Source: Buttiauxella gaviniae ATCC 51604 | GTDB lineage: Bacteria > Pseudomonadota > Gammaproteobacteria > Enterobacterales > Enterobacteriaceae | Assembly (NCBI RefSeq): GCF_001654835.1 | Contig: NZ_LXEP01000021.1 | Span: 50,171 to 114,170 of the forward strand | DNA: 64,000 nucleotides | Reading direction: 5' to 3' | Shown here: piece after piece, positions 39,803 to 54,274 of the stretch | Layout of the letters: each line of letters starts with the position of its first letter | Numbering within the stretch: the first letter of the stretch is position 1 | Notes under the pieces: model-generated | Seen by the model: only the letters and a program-made list of their open reading frames with translations | Database searches by the model: none | What the model was told of the DNA's origin: nothing | Translations under genes and position numbers: made by a program

Positions 39803-40963
39803 ATGACGCGCAAACAGGCAACTATCGCAGTACGTAGCGGTTTGAACGATGACGAGCAATACGGCTGCGTTGTACCGCCAATCCATCTCTCCAGTACTTA
39901 TAATTTCACCGGGTTTAACGAACCGCGCGCGCATGACTATTCGCGTCGTGGCAATCCTACGCGTGATGTTGTTCAGCGCGCACTGGCAGAGCTGGAAGGC
40001 GGAGCTGGCGCTGTGCTGACGAATACCGGTATGTCGGCAATCCATCTGGTAACCACCGTTTACCTTAAGCCTGGCGACCTGTTAGTGGCTCCGCATGACT
40101 GTTACGGCGGCAGCTACCGTTTGTTTGATAGCCTGGCAAAACGCGGCGCCTATCGCGTTTTGTTTGTCGATCAAGGAGATGAAGCGGCTTTAACTGCGGC
40201 ACTTAACGAAAAACCAAAACTCGTGCTGGTCGAAAGCCCAAGTAATCCCTTGTTACGAGTGGTAGATATTGCGAAAATCTGCGCCGCCGCGCGTGAAGTT
40301 GGGGCAATCAGTGTGGTGGATAACACCTTCTTGAGCCCGGCTTTGCAAAACCCATTGGCATTGGGTGCGGATTTGGTTCTGCACTCATGTACCAAATATT
40401 TGAATGGTCACTCAGATGTTGTTGCGGGCGTAGTGATTGCGAAAGATGCCGAAACTGTCACTGAGCTTGCCTGGTGGGCAAATAACATTGGCGTGACTGG
40501 CGGTGCTTTCGATAGTTATTTGCTATTGCGCGGTTTGCGCACGCTTTCACCACGTATGGAAGTGGCGCAACGCAACGCGCAGGCGATTGTTAATTTCCTG
40601 CAAACTCAACCGCTGGTGAAAAAGCTGTATCATCCTTCGCTGCCTGAAAACCAGGGCCATGAAATTGCTGCTCGTCAGCAAAAAGGTTTTGGCGCGATGC
40701 TAAGTTTTGAATTTAACGGCGACGAGCAAACGCTGCGTCGATTCCTGAGTAGCCTGACTCTCTTCACGCTGGCGGAATCGCTGGGTGGAGTAGAAAGTTT
40801 GATTTCACACGCGGCGACGATGACCCACGCGGGCATGGCGCCAGAAGCGCGTGCTGCAGCGGGGATCTCTGAAACCTTGTTGCGTATTTCGACTGGCATT
40901 GAAGATAGCGAAGATTTAATTGCTGACCTGGAAAATGCGTTCCGGGTTGCAGCCGAGGGGTAA
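39803..40963 (+). CDS. metB: cystathionine gamma-synthase
   Basis: MetB condenses O-succinylhomoserine and cysteine into cystathionine. The 386-residue PLP enzyme (E. coli 386) shows YSRRGNPTRD, the SVVDNTFLSPALQNP cofactor segment, and LHSCTKYLNGHSDVVAG with the Schiff-base lysine. Start at ATG 39803 (MTRKQATIAV); the longer open frame passes through the MetJ boxes and is rejected. metL follows after two bases. Confidence 0.97.
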   Translation: MTRKQATIAVRSGLNDDEQYGCVVPPIHLSSTYNFTGFNEPRAHDYSRRGNPTRDVVQRALAELEGGAGAVLTNTGMSAIHLVTTVYLKPGDLLVAPHDCYGGSYRLFDSLAKRGAYRVLFVDQGDEAALTAALNEKPKLVLVESPSNPLLRVVDIAKICAAAREVGAISVVDNTFLSPALQNPLALGADLVLHSCTKYLNGHSDVVAGVVIAKDAETVTELAWWANNIGVTGGAFDSYLLLRGLRTLSPRMEVAQRNAQAIVNFLQTQPLVKKLYHPSLPENQGHEIAARQQKGFGAMLSFEFNGDEQTLRRFLSSLTLFTLAESLGGVESLISHAATMTHAGMAPEARAAAGISETLLRISTGIEDSEDLIADLENAFRVAAEG

Positions 40964-40965
40964 GC

Positions 40966-43398
40966 ATGAGTGTTTCAGCACCAGCAGGGGCGTCGGGTCG
41001 TCAGCTGCATAAATTTGGTGGCAGTAGTCTGGCAGATGTGAAGTGCTATCTACGCGTTGCGGGGATCATGGCCGAGTATTCAAAACCTGGCGACATGATG
41101 GTTGTTTCCGCAGCGGGTAGTACCACTAATCAGTTGATTAACTGGTTAAAATTAAGCCAAAGCGATCGCCTTTCTGCCCATCAGGTTCAGCAAGCACTGC
41201 GCCGTTATCAGAGCGAGCTGATTAGTGGCCTTGTTGCACCTGATGTTGCTGATACTTTAATCGGTCAATTTATTCACGATCTTGAGCGTCTGGCGGGTTT
41301 GCTGGATGGCAAAATGACCGACGCAGTGTATTCCGAAGTTGTAGGCCATGGTGAAATTTGGTCTGCACGCCTGATGTCTGCGGTGCTGAATCAGTTAGGT
41401 CACCCGGCTGCATGGTTGGATGCACGCGAATTTATGCGTGCAGAGCGTGCAGCTCAGCCACAAGTCAATGAAGGTTTATCCTGGCCGCTGCTACAAGAGC
41501 TTATGGCGCAGCATCCGAACAAACGCCTCGTGGTTACCGGTTTTATCTGCCGTAACGACGCGGGCGAAACGGTTCTGCTGGGCCGTAACGGTTCTGACTA
41601 TTCCGCAACTCAAATTGGTGCACTGGCTGGGGTTTCCCGCGTGACCATCTGGAGTGACGTTGCCGGGGTTTACAGTGCTGACCCGCGTAAAGTGAAAGAT
41701 GCTTGCTTGCTGCCGCTGCTGCGTCTGGATGAAGCCAGTGAACTGGCCCGTCTTGCCGCCCCAGTGCTGCACGCTCGTACTTTGCAGCCTGTTTCTGGTA
41801 GCGATATCGATCTGCAACTGCGTTGTAGCTATTCACCAGAACAAGGGTCAACTCGTATCGAACGAGTGTTGGCTTCTGGTACTGGTGCGCGAATCGTTAC
41901 CAGCCACGATGATGTTTGCCTGATCGAACTTCAGGTTGCTCCACAGCAAGATTTCAAGCTGGCTCACAAAGAGCTAGATACCCTGCTAAACCGCGCTCAG
42001 ATTCGCCCGTTGTCGATTGGCGTTCATCCTGACCGAAACCTGCTTCAGCTTTGCTACACTTCAGAAGTTGCTGGCAGCGCACTACAAACTCTTCAGGAAG
42101 CAGCTCTTCCGGGCGATTTACGTCTGCGTGAAGGCTTAGCTCTGGTGGCAATGGTTGGTGCGGGCGTTTGCCGTAACCCACTTCACAGCCATCGTTTCTG
42201 GCAGCAATTGAAAGATCAGCCTGTTGAGTTTATCTGGCAGTCCGAAGATGGTATTAGCCTGGTTGCGGTACTACGTGTTGGCCCAACAGAAAATCTCATT
42301 AAGGGTCTGCATAAGTCACTGTTCCGTGCTGAAAAACGTATTGGTCTGGTTCTGTTCGGCAAAGGGAACATTGGTTCACGCTGGCTGGAGCTGTTTGCCC
42401 GCGAGCAAGAAACTATCTCTGCACGAACCGGTTTTGAATTCGTGCTTTCAGGTGTAGTAGATAGCAGCCGCAGCTTGCTGAATTATGAAGGTCTGGATGC
42501 CAGCCGTGCTCTCGCTTTCTTCAACGACGAAGCGGTAGAACAGGATGAAGAATCACTATTCCAATGGATGCGTGCGCATCCTTATGATGATTTGGTGGTT
42601 CTGGATGTGACTGCGAGTGAACAACTGGCTGATCAATACCTCGATTTTGCCAGCCACGGTTTCCACGTTATCAGCGCCAATAAACTTGCGGGCGCCAGTA
42701 ATAGCCAGAAGTACCGTGAAATTCGTAACGCTTTTACCAAGACGGGCCGCCACTGGCTGTATAACGCCACCGTGGGCGCTGGTTTGCCGGTAAACCATAC
42801 CGTTCGTGATTTACGCGAAAGCGGCGACTCCATTCTGGCTATCAGCGGTATTTTCTCCGGTACGCTTTCATGGCTGTTCTTGCAATTCGATGGCACGGTG
42901 CCATTTACCGAGCTGGTGGACCAGGCCTGGCAGCAAGGGCTAACAGAACCTGATCCGCGCGTCGATCTCTCCGGGAAAGACGTGATGCGCAAGCTAGTGA
43001 TCCTGGCTCGCGAAGCAGGTTACGACATCGAGCCGGATCAGGTTCGTGTTGAGTCGCTGGTTACAAACGGCAGTGAGACTGGCTCAATTGACCATTTCTT
43101 TGAAAATGGTGATGAGTTGAATGACCAGATGCTTCAGCGTTTTGAAGCGGCTCAGGAAATGGGATTGGTTCTGCGTTATGTCGCGCGTTTCGATGCGAAT
43201 GGTAAAGCGCGTGTCGGTGTGGAAGCTGTGCGCACTGAGCATCCACTGGCTTCGCTGCTACCGTGCGACAACGTGTTTGCTATCGAAAGCCGTTGGTATC
43301 GCGATAACCCGCTGGTTATTCGTGGGCCTGGTGCCGGGCGTGATGTCACAGCCGGTGCTATTCAGTCGGATCTCAATCGTCTGGCGCAATTGCTATAA
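40966..43398 (+). CDS. metL: bifunctional aspartate kinase II / homoserine dehydrogenase II
   Basis: MetL catalyses the first and third steps from aspartate to homoserine. The 810-residue fusion (E. coli 810) has an N-terminal aspartokinase domain beginning KFGGSSLADV, a central degenerate ACT region (about 320-450), and a C-terminal NAD(P)-dependent homoserine dehydrogenase beginning LVLFGKGNIGSRWLELF, with GAGLPVNHTVRDLRESGD and ISGIFSGTLSWLF. It is translated two bases after metB and ends at a strong terminator, forming the MetJ-controlled metBL operon. Confidence 0.98.
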   Translation: MSVSAPAGASGRQLHKFGGSSLADVKCYLRVAGIMAEYSKPGDMMVVSAAGSTTNQLINWLKLSQSDRLSAHQVQQALRRYQSELISGLVAPDVADTLIGQFIHDLERLAGLLDGKMTDAVYSEVVGHGEIWSARLMSAVLNQLGHPAAWLDAREFMRAERAAQPQVNEGLSWPLLQELMAQHPNKRLVVTGFICRNDAGETVLLGRNGSDYSATQIGALAGVSRVTIWSDVAGVYSADPRKVKDACLLPLLRLDEASELARLAAPVLHARTLQPVSGSDIDLQLRCSYSPEQGSTRIERVLASGTGARIVTSHDDVCLIELQVAPQQDFKLAHKELDTLLNRAQIRPLSIGVHPDRNLLQLCYTSEVAGSALQTLQEAALPGDLRLREGLALVAMVGAGVCRNPLHSHRFWQQLKDQPVEFIWQSEDGISLVAVLRVGPTENLIKGLHKSLFRAEKRIGLVLFGKGNIGSRWLELFAREQETISARTGFEFVLSGVVDSSRSLLNYEGLDASRALAFFNDEAVEQDEESLFQWMRAHPYDDLVVLDVTASEQLADQYLDFASHGFHVISANKLAGASNSQKYREIRNAFTKTGRHWLYNATVGAGLPVNHTVRDLRESGDSILAISGIFSGTLSWLFLQFDGTVPFTELVDQAWQQGLTEPDPRVDLSGKDVMRKLVILAREAGYDIEPDQVRVESLVTNGSETGSIDHFFENGDELNDQMLQRFEAAQEMGLVLRYVARFDANGKARVGVEAVRTEHPLASLLPCDNVFAIESRWYRDNPLVIRGPGAGRDVTAGAIQSDLNRLAQLL

Positions 43399-43422
43399 CT
43401 CGCTGAAACACAAAAATACTGA

Positions 43423-43447
43423 GGCCAGCGATTGCTGGCCTTTTTTT
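43423..43447 (+). terminator. metBL terminator
   Basis: GGCCAGC-GATT-GCTGGCC forms a 7-bp perfect stem followed by seven T, 25 bases after the metL stop. Confidence 0.93.
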
Positions 43448-43547
43448 ATTCTTTTCAATCGAACATGAGGAAAATTCAATTTGGGTGAGAATTCCTCATT
43501 TCTTGTGTTGAATTTTCAGTTGACGGAATCATGCTTTTCCTTCATCT

Positions 43548-43579
43548 TGCTATCTGGACGTCTAAACGTCTGGATAGCA
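43548..43579. promoter_or_regulatory. MetJ boxes upstream of metF
   Basis: Four consecutive 8-mers TGCTATCT, GGACGTCT, AAACGTCT and GGATAGCA form a 32-base near-perfect palindrome centred on two MetJ boxes. They lie about 50 bases before the metF start. Confidence 0.88.
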
Positions 43580-43617
43580 ACAAAACACAACATCACATAA
43601 TAAAATGCGATTAATGA

Positions 43618-44517
<900 letters not shown>

Positions 44518-44525
44518 TTCTGATA

Positions 44526-44543
44526 ATGGCCCGCAAGGGCCAT
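44526..44543 (+). terminator. weak hairpin after metF
   Basis: ATGGCCC-GCAA-GGGCCAT is a 7-bp perfect stem eight bases after the metF stop. No T-run follows, so termination here is uncertain and read-through toward katG is possible. Confidence 0.4.
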
Positions 44544-44741
44544 GACTTTGCCCTCTGGATCCACTCCCCCCTCACAATACCCATTTCATTTGTAATGTTA
44601 AGTTTTGAAAGTTTATGTTGCTGTCGACGTTTCTTCGAAAGACTTTTGCTATGTTGCTCATTAGCCAGCAGGAAATAACTATCAAATCTGTAGTTTTTTT
44701 CATCTATAACTTATCTGCAGAGCTGTATATCCTGGTATTAA

Positions 44742-46943
<2,202 letters not shown>

Positions 46944-46958
46944 GGCGGTATCAGACGT

Positions 46959-46988
46959 AAAAATCCCCGCTGATGCGGGGATTTTTTT
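46959..46988. terminator. bidirectional terminator, katG / ppc
   Basis: AAAATCCCCGC and GCGGGGATTTT pair perfectly around TGAT, flanked by A- and T-runs. It lies between the convergent katG and ppc genes. Confidence 0.92.
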
Positions 46989-46995
46989 ATGAGGC

Positions 46996-49647
46996 TTAAC
47001 CAGTGTTACGCATACCTGCTGCAACACCTGCAATCGTCACCATCAATGCTTGTTCCACCTGCGCATTTGGCTCTTCACCTTTATCTTCCAACTGACGTGA
47101 ACGATGCAGCAATTCAGCCTGCAACACGTTCAATGGGTCGGTGTAGATGTTACGTAACTGGATAGACTCGGCAATCCATGGCAGGTCAGCCATCAGGTGC
47201 GAATCGTTGGCGATATCCAGAACCACTTTGATATCAGCTTCCAGTTGGTCACGCAATTGTGTGCCGAGCCCCCACAGCTCTGGTTTCACCAGGCGCTGAT
47301 CGTAATATTCCGCAAGCCACAGGTCAGCTTTTGCAAACACCATTTCCAGCATGCCAAGGCGAGTCGAGAAGAATGGCCAGTCGCGGCACATGGTTTCCAG
47401 CACGTCTTGTTTGCCATCTTCGACCACTTTTTGTAGCGCAGCACCGGCACCCAGCCAGGCTGGCAACATCAGGCGGTTTTGCGTCCAGGCGAAGATCCAT
47501 GGGATAGCACGCAGAGACTCAACGCCACCGTTAGGTTTACGCTTCGCAGGGCGTGAGCCCAGCGGCAGTTTACCCAGTTCCAGCTCAGGCGTTGCCGAAC
47601 GGAAGTACGGCACGAAGTCTTCATTTTCGCGAATATATCCACGATACATATCACACGAGGTTACAGACAGATCCTCCATGATATGTTTCCACTCTTTCTT
47701 CGGCTCTGGCGGTGGAAGAAGGTTGGCTTCGAGAATCGCACTGGTGTAGAGCGACAGGCTGCTGATAGTGATTTCTGGCAGACCGTATTTAAAGCGAATC
47801 ATCTCGCCTTGTTCAGTCACACGCAGGCCGCCTTTCAGGCTGCCCGGCGGTTGAGAAAGCAGAGCTGCGTGCGCAGGCGCACCGCCACGGCCGATAGAAC
47901 CACCACGTCCGTGGAACAGCGTCAGGGTGATTCCGGCTTTCTCGCAGGTTTTGATCAGTGCGTCCTGAGCCTGGTATTGCGCCCAAGATGCCGCCATCAC
48001 GCCTGCATCTTTCGCAGAGTCAGAATAGCCAATCATGACCATCTGTTTGCCCTGAATAAAGCCGCGGTACCAGTCGATATTCAACAACTGAGTCATGACG
48101 TCGTCGGCGTTGTTCAGGTCATCGAGGGTTTCAAAAAGCGGCGCAACCGGCAGAGCGAAGGTGCAGCCAGCTTCTTTGAGTAGCAGATGAACGGCCAGCA
48201 CGTCAGAAGGTGTTTTCGCCATGGAGATAACATACGCGGCGATAGAACCACGCGGTGCTTCGGCAACCACTTTGCAGGTTTCCAGCACTTCGCGGGTGTC
48301 ATCGCTCGGCTCCCACTGGCGTGGCAGCAGAGGGCGCTTGGAATTCAGTTCGCGGATAAGGAATGCTTGTTTGTCGGCTTCAGACCAGCTTTCGTAATCG
48401 CCAATGCCCAGGTAACGCGTCATTTCGCCGAGTGCTTCGGTATGACGAGTACTTTCCTGGCGCACATCAATGCGCACTAATGGCACGCCGAAGCTTTTCA
48501 CGCGGCGCAGGGTATCAAGCAACTGACCGTTGGCTATAATGCCCATTCCGCACGCTTGCAGCGACTGGTAACACGCGTAGAGCGGATCCCAAAGCTGTTC
48601 GTTTTGGGTTAACAAACCTTCAGGTTTTGGCAGGCGCTGGCCTTTCAGGCGAGCTTCTAGCCAGGCTTGTGTCGCCAGTAATTGCTGACGAATACCTTTC
48701 ATAATGCAGCGATACGGTTCTTGTGCAGCGTCTGGGCCGGCCAGTTCACTCAACTCTGGCGTGCATTCCACCATCGAGAGTTCGGAAATCAGTACCTGAA
48801 TATCGCGCAAGAACAGGTCGGTTGCTTTCCAGCGGCTTAGCAGCAGAACGTGACGGGTAATATCAGCAGTCACGTTCGGGTTGCCGTCGCGGTCGCCGCC
48901 CATCCATGAAGTGAAACGTACCGGAACAAAATCGACAGGCAGTTTGTAATTCAGGTTGTCTTCGAGTTGCTCGTTCAGCTCACGCAGGTAGTTTGGAACC
49001 CCTTCCCACAGGCTGTTTTCTACTACCGCAAAGCCCCATTTTGCTTCATCTACAGGGGAAGGGCGGTGCTTACGGATTTCATCGGTGTGCCATGCCTGAG
49101 CGACCAGTTGGCGCAGACGGCGCATAATCTGGTTACGTTCGTAATCGGCGATGTCGCTGTGGTCGAGTTGCTTGAGGCAGCTATTTACTTCAACCAGTTT
49201 GTGAATCAGGGTGCGACGGGTGATTTCGGTTGGGTGTGCGGTCAGAACTAATTCCAGTGACAAAGACTCAACAGCATCACGAATGGCAGCTTCACTAAGG
49301 TCCGGCTGATTTTTTAATTTTTGGAGTGTCTTAGCGATAACTTCGGGATTGCTGGCGGCTTCGCCATTGGCTGAAATGCTGTGATATTGCTCGGCGGTGT
49401 TGGCCAGATTCAAGAATTGGCTGAATGCACGGGCTACAGGGAGTAGTTCATCGTTAGATAGGTTCTGTAACGTGGTTAGCAGCTCCTGGCGGTTTGCCTC
49501 ATTGCCAGCCCGTGAAGACTTTGACAATTTGCGGATTGTTTCTACGCGGTCAAGAATGTTTTCACCTAACGCATCCTTGATGGTATCCCCGAGCAACTTG
49601 CCGAGCATACTGACATTACTTCGCAAAGCGGAATACTGTTCGTTCAT
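46996..49647 (-). CDS. ppc: phosphoenolpyruvate carboxylase
   Basis: Ppc carboxylates phosphoenolpyruvate to oxaloacetate, refilling the citric acid cycle; it is activated by acetyl-CoA and inhibited by aspartate. The 883-residue protein equals E. coli: catalytic His138 in [13 protein letters not shown], the glycine-rich loop [14 protein letters not shown], and the C-terminal AAGMRNTG that binds aspartate. It lies between katG and argE; the genes that separate katG from ppc in E. coli are absent. Confidence 0.98.
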   Translation of the reverse strand: MNEQYSALRSNVSMLGKLLGDTIKDALGENILDRVETIRKLSKSSRAGNEANRQELLTTLQNLSNDELLPVARAFSQFLNLANTAEQYHSISANGEAASNPEVIAKTLQKLKNQPDLSEAAIRDAVESLSLELVLTAHPTEITRRTLIHKLVEVNSCLKQLDHSDIADYERNQIMRRLRQLVAQAWHTDEIRKHRPSPVDEAKWGFAVVENSLWEGVPNYLRELNEQLEDNLNYKLPVDFVPVRFTSWMGGDRDGNPNVTADITRHVLLLSRWKATDLFLRDIQVLISELSMVECTPELSELAGPDAAQEPYRCIMKGIRQQLLATQAWLEARLKGQRLPKPEGLLTQNEQLWDPLYACYQSLQACGMGIIANGQLLDTLRRVKSFGVPLVRIDVRQESTRHTEALGEMTRYLGIGDYESWSEADKQAFLIRELNSKRPLLPRQWEPSDDTREVLETCKVVAEAPRGSIAAYVISMAKTPSDVLAVHLLLKEAGCTFALPVAPLFETLDDLNNADDVMTQLLNIDWYRGFIQGKQMVMIGYSDSAKDAGVMAASWAQYQAQDALIKTCEKAGITLTLFHGRGGSIGRGGAPAHAALLSQPPGSLKGGLRVTEQGEMIRFKYGLPEITISSLSLYTSAILEANLLPPPEPKKEWKHIMEDLSVTSCDMYRGYIRENEDFVPYFRSATPELELGKLPLGSRPAKRKPNGGVESLRAIPWIFAWTQNRLMLPAWLGAGAALQKVVEDGKQDVLETMCRDWPFFSTRLGMLEMVFAKADLWLAEYYDQRLVKPELWGLGTQLRDQLEADIKVVLDIANDSHLMADLPWIAESIQLRNIYTDPLNVLQAELLHRSRQLEDKGEEPNAQVEQALMVTIAGVAAGMRNTG

Positions 49648-49854
49648 ATGACCCCAGACACCCTATCCAATCTGATATGTAATTTAATTTCACCCGTGAA
49701 GGTTCAACACCGTCTTTATAAAGCCACGTAAGTCCTCATTCGTCAATTGCTACGAAATCGTTTCAGCAAACGAATAAATTGCGCTAATTCATGAAATTTA
49801 ATTACTAACTTCGTGGATAAGCGTTTCTTATGAGGATCCGCTAAAAAGCAGCGT

Positions 49855-49875
49855 AAAAAGGGGGCAAAACCCCCT
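49855..49875 (-). terminator. argE terminator
   Basis: On the minus strand AGGGGG-TTTTG-CCCCCT is followed by TTTTT, 13 bases after the argE stop. The stem is short (5-6 bp) but GC-only. Confidence 0.75.
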
Positions 49876-49887
49876 GAATCGCTATTT

Positions 49888-51039
49888 TTAATGCCAACAA
49901 AAATGATGAATAACCTGGGTAATAAGTTTGCGCGTTGGCTCAATAAACCGCGTTTCGATGTATTCGTCTGGCTGATGCGCCTGGTTGATAGAACCCGGGC
50001 CAAGAACCAGCGTTGGGCAAAGCGTCTGAATAAATGGCGCTTCGGTGCAGTAGTTCACGACTTCGGTTTGCGCACCCAGCAGTTTCTCAACGACTTGTAC
50101 TAACTGGTGGTCTTTGGCGCATTCATAGCCCGGAATCGGTGGGTGAAGCTCAGAAATCGTCAGGCGGCCAGGCCATTTCTGGCTAACCGGCTCCAGTGCT
50201 TCGTTAAGCAAACCGTTCAGGTCGTTTAACGTAAGACCCGGCAGCGGGCGAATATCCATATGCAATTCACAACAAGCACAAATACGGTTGGCGGCATCGC
50301 CACCGCTGATATGACCGAGGTTTAGTGTTGGATACGGCACGGTGAAGGCATCATGGTGATAACGCTCTTTCAGGGTGTTCTTCAGCGACATGATGTGGCC
50401 GATAGCATCGTGCATCAGTTCGATTGCATTCACACCGCGAGCAGGATCGCTGGAGTGACCGGACTGGCCAAGAATCCGAATCGCATTAGAGATATGGCCT
50501 TTATGCGCACGGACGGGCTGCAATGATGTCGGTTCGCCAATGATTGCGCAGTCCGGGCGAATATGGGTGGTCTCAGAGAAATAGCGAGCGCCCGTCATCG
50601 TCGTTTCTTCATCAGCTGTCGCCAGAATATAGAGTGGCTTTTTAAGCTGCGTCACATCCACATCGCGCAATGAATCAAGAATAAAGGCAAAGAAGCCTTT
50701 CATGTCGGCAGTGCCGAGACCGTACAGCTTGTTTTCGTGCTCAGTCAGCGTGAACGGGTCGCGTGTCCAGCGGCCATCATCAAACGGCACCGTATCGGTA
50801 TGCCCTGCCAGCAGTAAGCCACCGGCACCGTTTCCGGTACTCGCCAGCATATTGAATTTATTGCGCGTACCAGGAACCGATTGTACTTCAACATTGAAGC
50901 CCAGGTCGCGGAACCATCCAGCCAATAAATTGATTAAAGACTCATTGCTCTGATCCAACGCGCTGTCGGTAGCGCTGATGGAAGGAGTCGCGATCAACGC
51001 GCGGTAAATCTCGATAAAAGGAGGTAATTTCATCTTCAC
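49888..51039 (-). CDS. argE: acetylornithine deacetylase
   Basis: ArgE hydrolyses N-acetylornithine to ornithine and acetate. The 383-residue M20-family metallohydrolase (E. coli 383) shows the zinc ligands in [35 protein letters not shown] and the terminal [13 protein letters not shown]. It is divergent from argCBGH with paired ARG boxes in the 184-base spacer, so both wings are repressed by ArgR. Confidence 0.98.
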   Translation of the reverse strand: MKMKLPPFIEIYRALIATPSISATDSALDQSNESLINLLAGWFRDLGFNVEVQSVPGTRNKFNMLASTGNGAGGLLLAGHTDTVPFDDGRWTRDPFTLTEHENKLYGLGTADMKGFFAFILDSLRDVDVTQLKKPLYILATADEETTMTGARYFSETTHIRPDCAIIGEPTSLQPVRAHKGHISNAIRILGQSGHSSDPARGVNAIELMHDAIGHIMSLKNTLKERYHHDAFTVPYPTLNLGHISGGDAANRICACCELHMDIRPLPGLTLNDLNGLLNEALEPVSQKWPGRLTISELHPPIPGYECAKDHQLVQVVEKLLGAQTEVVNYCTEAPFIQTLCPTLVLGPGSINQAHQPDEYIETRFIEPTRKLITQVIHHFCWH

Positions 51040-51065
51040 TGTTGACAGGCCTTAGCTCGGGTTGG

Positions 51066-51104
51066 TATACATAATCATGCATTTATATTGAATAAAAATA
51101 CAAT
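51066..51104. promoter_or_regulatory. tandem ARG boxes between argE and argC
   Basis: Two 18-base sites separated by 3 bases, the geometry ArgR hexamers require: 51066-51083 (core TACAT-AATC-ATGCA) and 51087-51104 (core TGAAT-AAAA-ATACA). Both fit the TGAATWWWWATTCA consensus, the second one best. Confidence 0.88.
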
Positions 51105-51223
51105 ATTAACTGCCGTAAGGGAACCCCATGTTCCGGTAGATTTAACCACGTAATTGCACGTTGGGTGATGGCTTACCAGCTGACACCTTTAGCAGACACA
51201 ACCTAAGAAGGTGTACAGCCGAG

Positions 51224-52228
51224 ATGTTGAATACGCTGATTGTTGGTGCCAGCGGTTATGCAGGCGCAGAGCTTGTGAACTATTTGAATCGCCATCCTCA
51301 TATGAACATAACCGCTTTGACGGTTTCAGCGCAAAGTAATGACGCAGGAAAATTGATATCTGAATTGCATCCGCAATTAAAAGGTATTGTCGACATGCCG
51401 TTACAGGCGATGTCGGATATCAGCGAATTTACTGACGGCGTCGATGTGGTGTTCCTCGCCACGGCACACGAAGTGAGTCACGATCTGGCGCCACAATTCC
51501 TGGCAAAAGGCTGTGTTGTTATCGACCTTTCTGGTGCATTCCGCGTTAACGATGCTGAGTTCTATCAGCGCTATTACGGTTTTACCCATCAACATCCGGA
51601 ACTACTGGAGCAGGCGGTGTATGGCCTTGCTGAATGGCAGAGCGACAAACTGAAAGAAACTAGTTTGATCTCAGTCCCAGGTTGCTACCCGACGGCGGCG
51701 CAACTGGCGTTAAAACCGCTGATTGATGCCGGGTTGCTGGATTTGACGCAATGGCCAGTGATTAACGCAACCAGCGGGGTCAGTGGTGCAGGGCGTAAGG
51801 CCCCGATTTCCAACAGCTTCTGCGAAGTGAGCCTGCAACCGTATGGCATTTTTAACCATCGCCATCATCCAGAAATTTCGACGCATCTTGGTACTCCGGT
51901 GATTTTCACACCTCACCTGGGCAATTTCCCGCGTGGGATTCTGGAAACCATCACCTGCCGTCTGAACGCCGGTGTGACGCAGCAACAAATCGCCGATGTT
52001 TTTAATCAGGCGTACCAGAATAAACCGTTAGTGCGCCTGTATGACAAAGGTGTGCCGGCACTGAAAAATGTGGTTGGGTTGCCATTCTGCGATATCGGTT
52101 TTGCGGTGCAGGGTGAGCATCTGATTGTCGTCGCCACGGAAGACAATCTTCTGAAAGGCGCATCAGCTCAGGCTGTGCAATGCCTGAATATTCGTTTTGG
52201 CTTTGCCGAAACGCAGTCTCTTATTTAA
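51224..52228 (+). CDS. argC: N-acetyl-gamma-glutamyl-phosphate reductase
   Basis: ArgC reduces N-acetylglutamyl-phosphate to the semialdehyde with NADPH. The 334-residue protein (E. coli 334) begins [20 protein letters not shown] with the Rossmann motif and has the catalytic cysteine in [14 protein letters not shown] and the histidine in [10 protein letters not shown]. An upstream in-frame start 21 codons earlier lacks homology. The ribosome binding site is weak (GAAGG at a long distance). Confidence 0.97.
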   Translation: MLNTLIVGASGYAGAELVNYLNRHPHMNITALTVSAQSNDAGKLISELHPQLKGIVDMPLQAMSDISEFTDGVDVVFLATAHEVSHDLAPQFLAKGCVVIDLSGAFRVNDAEFYQRYYGFTHQHPELLEQAVYGLAEWQSDKLKETSLISVPGCYPTAAQLALKPLIDAGLLDLTQWPVINATSGVSGAGRKAPISNSFCEVSLQPYGIFNHRHHPEISTHLGTPVIFTPHLGNFPRGILETITCRLNAGVTQQQIADVFNQAYQNKPLVRLYDKGVPALKNVVGLPFCDIGFAVQGEHLIVVATEDNLLKGASAQAVQCLNIRFGFAETQSLI

Positions 52229-52243
52229 TTGATGCCGGGTGAC

Positions 52244-53020
52244 ATGATGAATCCATTAATTATCAAATTAGGCGGCGTACTGCTCGATAGCGAAGAAGCG
52301 CTCGAGCGCCTATTTACGGCGCTGGTGAACTATCGCGAATCCCACCAACGCCCGCTGGTGATTGTGCACGGTGGCGGTTGCCTGGTGGACGAGTTGATGA
52401 AAAAGCTCTCGTTGCCAGTGACAAAGAAAAACGGCCTGCGTGTCACGCCTGCTGACCAGATTGACATCATTACTGGTGCGCTTGCTGGGACGGCGAATAA
52501 AACCTTGTTGGCGTGGGCGAAAAAGCATGGCATCAATGGTGTGGGTCTTTGTCTCGGTGATGGCGACAGTGTGACGGTCACAAAACTGGATGAAGAACTG
52601 GGCCATGTAGGGCTTGCAAAACCGGGTTCGGCTAAGCTGATTACCACGCTTTTAGATTCTGGTTTCCTGCCGATTGTCAGCTCTATTGGCGTCACTGCTG
52701 AAGGTGAGTTGATGAACGTGAATGCTGACCAGGCGGCGACCGCTTTGGCCGCAACGCTTGGTGCGGATTTGATTCTGCTGTCAGATGTCAGCGGCATTCT
52801 GGATGGCAAAGGGCAACGTATTGCAGAAATGACGGCGGCGAAAGCTGAGCAGTTAATCGCTCAGGGCATTATTACCGACGGCATGATAGTGAAAGTTAAC
52901 GCGGCGCTGGATGCAGCACGCACGCTGGGTCGCCCGGTGGATATCGCATCCTGGCGTCACGCGGAGCAGTTACCATCATTATTTAACGGTGTAGCCATTG
53001 GCACCCGGATCTTAGCTTAA
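52244..53020 (+). CDS. argB: acetylglutamate kinase
   Basis: ArgB phosphorylates N-acetylglutamate. The 258-residue amino-acid-kinase family protein (E. coli 258) has [11 protein letters not shown], the [14 protein letters not shown] substrate loop, [18 protein letters not shown] and the ATP-binding [14 protein letters not shown]. The ATG at 52244 follows GGGTGA. It lies 15 bases after argC and 30 before argG. Confidence 0.97.
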   Translation: MMNPLIIKLGGVLLDSEEALERLFTALVNYRESHQRPLVIVHGGGCLVDELMKKLSLPVTKKNGLRVTPADQIDIITGALAGTANKTLLAWAKKHGINGVGLCLGDGDSVTVTKLDEELGHVGLAKPGSAKLITTLLDSGFLPIVSSIGVTAEGELMNVNADQAATALAATLGADLILLSDVSGILDGKGQRIAEMTAAKAEQLIAQGIITDGMIVKVNAALDAARTLGRPVDIASWRHAEQLPSLFNGVAIGTRILA

Positions 53021-53050
53021 TTTTAAAATAAGTTTTTGAAGGATAAGACA

Positions 53051-54268
53051 ATGCAAAATCACGGCATCAAAAAAATCGTTCTCGCATACTCTGGCGGCCT
53101 TGATACTTCAGCCATTATTCCATGGCTGAAGGAAAACTACGGCGGCTGTGAAGTGGTCGCATGTGTGGTGGATATCGGCCAGGACCGTGAAGACCTGAAA
53201 GGCGTTGAGCAAAAAGCACTGCGCTCCGGTGCAACTGAGTGCTACGTCGTCGATGCGCGTGAAGAGTTCATCAGTGATTACGTTTATCCGGTATTGCAGA
53301 CCGGCGCACTGTACGAAGGCACCTATTTGCTGGGTACTTCTATGGCGCGTCCGCTTATCGCTAAAGCGCTGGTTGATGTGGCAAATAAAGTGGGCGCAGA
53401 TGCGCTGTGCCACGGTGCGACCGGTAAAGGTAACGACCAGGTACGTTTCGAATCCGCATGGGCGGCACTGGCACCACATCTGAAAGTGGTTGCGCCATGG
53501 CGTGAGTGGAACCTGCGTTCCCGTGAAGCACTGCTTGATTACCTGAAAGAGCGTGACATCCCGACTACCGCTTCTCTTGAGAAAATCTACAGCCGTGACG
53601 AAAACGCATGGCACATCTCTACCGAAGGCGGCGTGCTGGAAAGCCCGTGGAATGCACCGAACAAAGATTGCTGGGTCTGGACTGTTGATCCTAAAGAAGC
53701 ACCAGATCAGGCTGAAGAAGTTACCGTTACGGTTAAGAAAGGCAAAGTCGTTGCCGTTAACGGCGAAGCGATGACGCCGTTCCAGTGCCTGGAAACGTTG
53801 AACAAGATTGGTTCTAAGCACGGCATCGGTCGTATTGATATCGTCGAAAACCGTCTGGTAGGGATTAAATCCCGTGGCTGCTACGAAACTCCAGGGGGCA
53901 CCATTATGATGGCTGCACTGCGTGGCGTTGAGCAGCTGGTTCTGGATCGCGATAGCTTCAAATGGCGTGAACAACTGGGCCTGGAAATGTCCTACGTAGT
54001 TTATGACGGCCGTTGGTTCGCACCACTGCGTAAATCTCTGCAGGCATCTGCGGAATCGCTGGCAGAAGAAGTGAACGGTGAAGTGATTATTGAGCTGTAT
54101 AAAGGCCATGTCACTGCGAAGCAGAAAAAATCTCCGAACAGCCTTTATAGCGAAGAGTTCGCAACGTTCGGCGAAGACGAAGTGTATGACCACAGCCACG
54201 CGGGCGGCTTTATCCGTCTGTTCTCTTTGTCATCACGTATTCGTGCTTTAAACGAACTTAAGAAGTAA
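53051..54268 (+). CDS. argG: argininosuccinate synthase
   Basis: ArgG joins citrulline and aspartate with ATP to argininosuccinate. The 405-residue protein starts [20 protein letters not shown], with the N-type ATP pyrophosphatase P-loop AYSGGLDTS, and has [32 protein letters not shown] and [14 protein letters not shown]. coli argG is a longer (447), unlinked gene; here a shorter form lies inside the arginine cluster between argB and argH. A structured 200-base element separates it from argH. Confidence 0.97.
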   Translation: MQNHGIKKIVLAYSGGLDTSAIIPWLKENYGGCEVVACVVDIGQDREDLKGVEQKALRSGATECYVVDAREEFISDYVYPVLQTGALYEGTYLLGTSMARPLIAKALVDVANKVGADALCHGATGKGNDQVRFESAWAALAPHLKVVAPWREWNLRSREALLDYLKERDIPTTASLEKIYSRDENAWHISTEGGVLESPWNAPNKDCWVWTVDPKEAPDQAEEVTVTVKKGKVVAVNGEAMTPFQCLETLNKIGSKHGIGRIDIVENRLVGIKSRGCYETPGGTIMMAALRGVEQLVLDRDSFKWREQLGLEMSYVVYDGRWFAPLRKSLQASAESLAEEVNGEVIIELYKGHVTAKQKKSPNSLYSEEFATFGEDEVYDHSHAGGFIRLFSLSSRIRALNELKK

Positions 54269-54274
54269 TCAGGC

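Noticed and set aside
44679..44707. OxyR operator upstream of katG
   Set aside because: Some ATAG/CTAT pieces are present but the spacing does not fit the four-half-site motif, so it is not listed as a feature.
53108..54199. 363-codon open frame antisense to argG
   Set aside because: It mirrors the codon structure of a well-conserved argG; no ribosome binding site, no recognisable protein, rich in His/Phe/Gln as expected for an antisense shadow.
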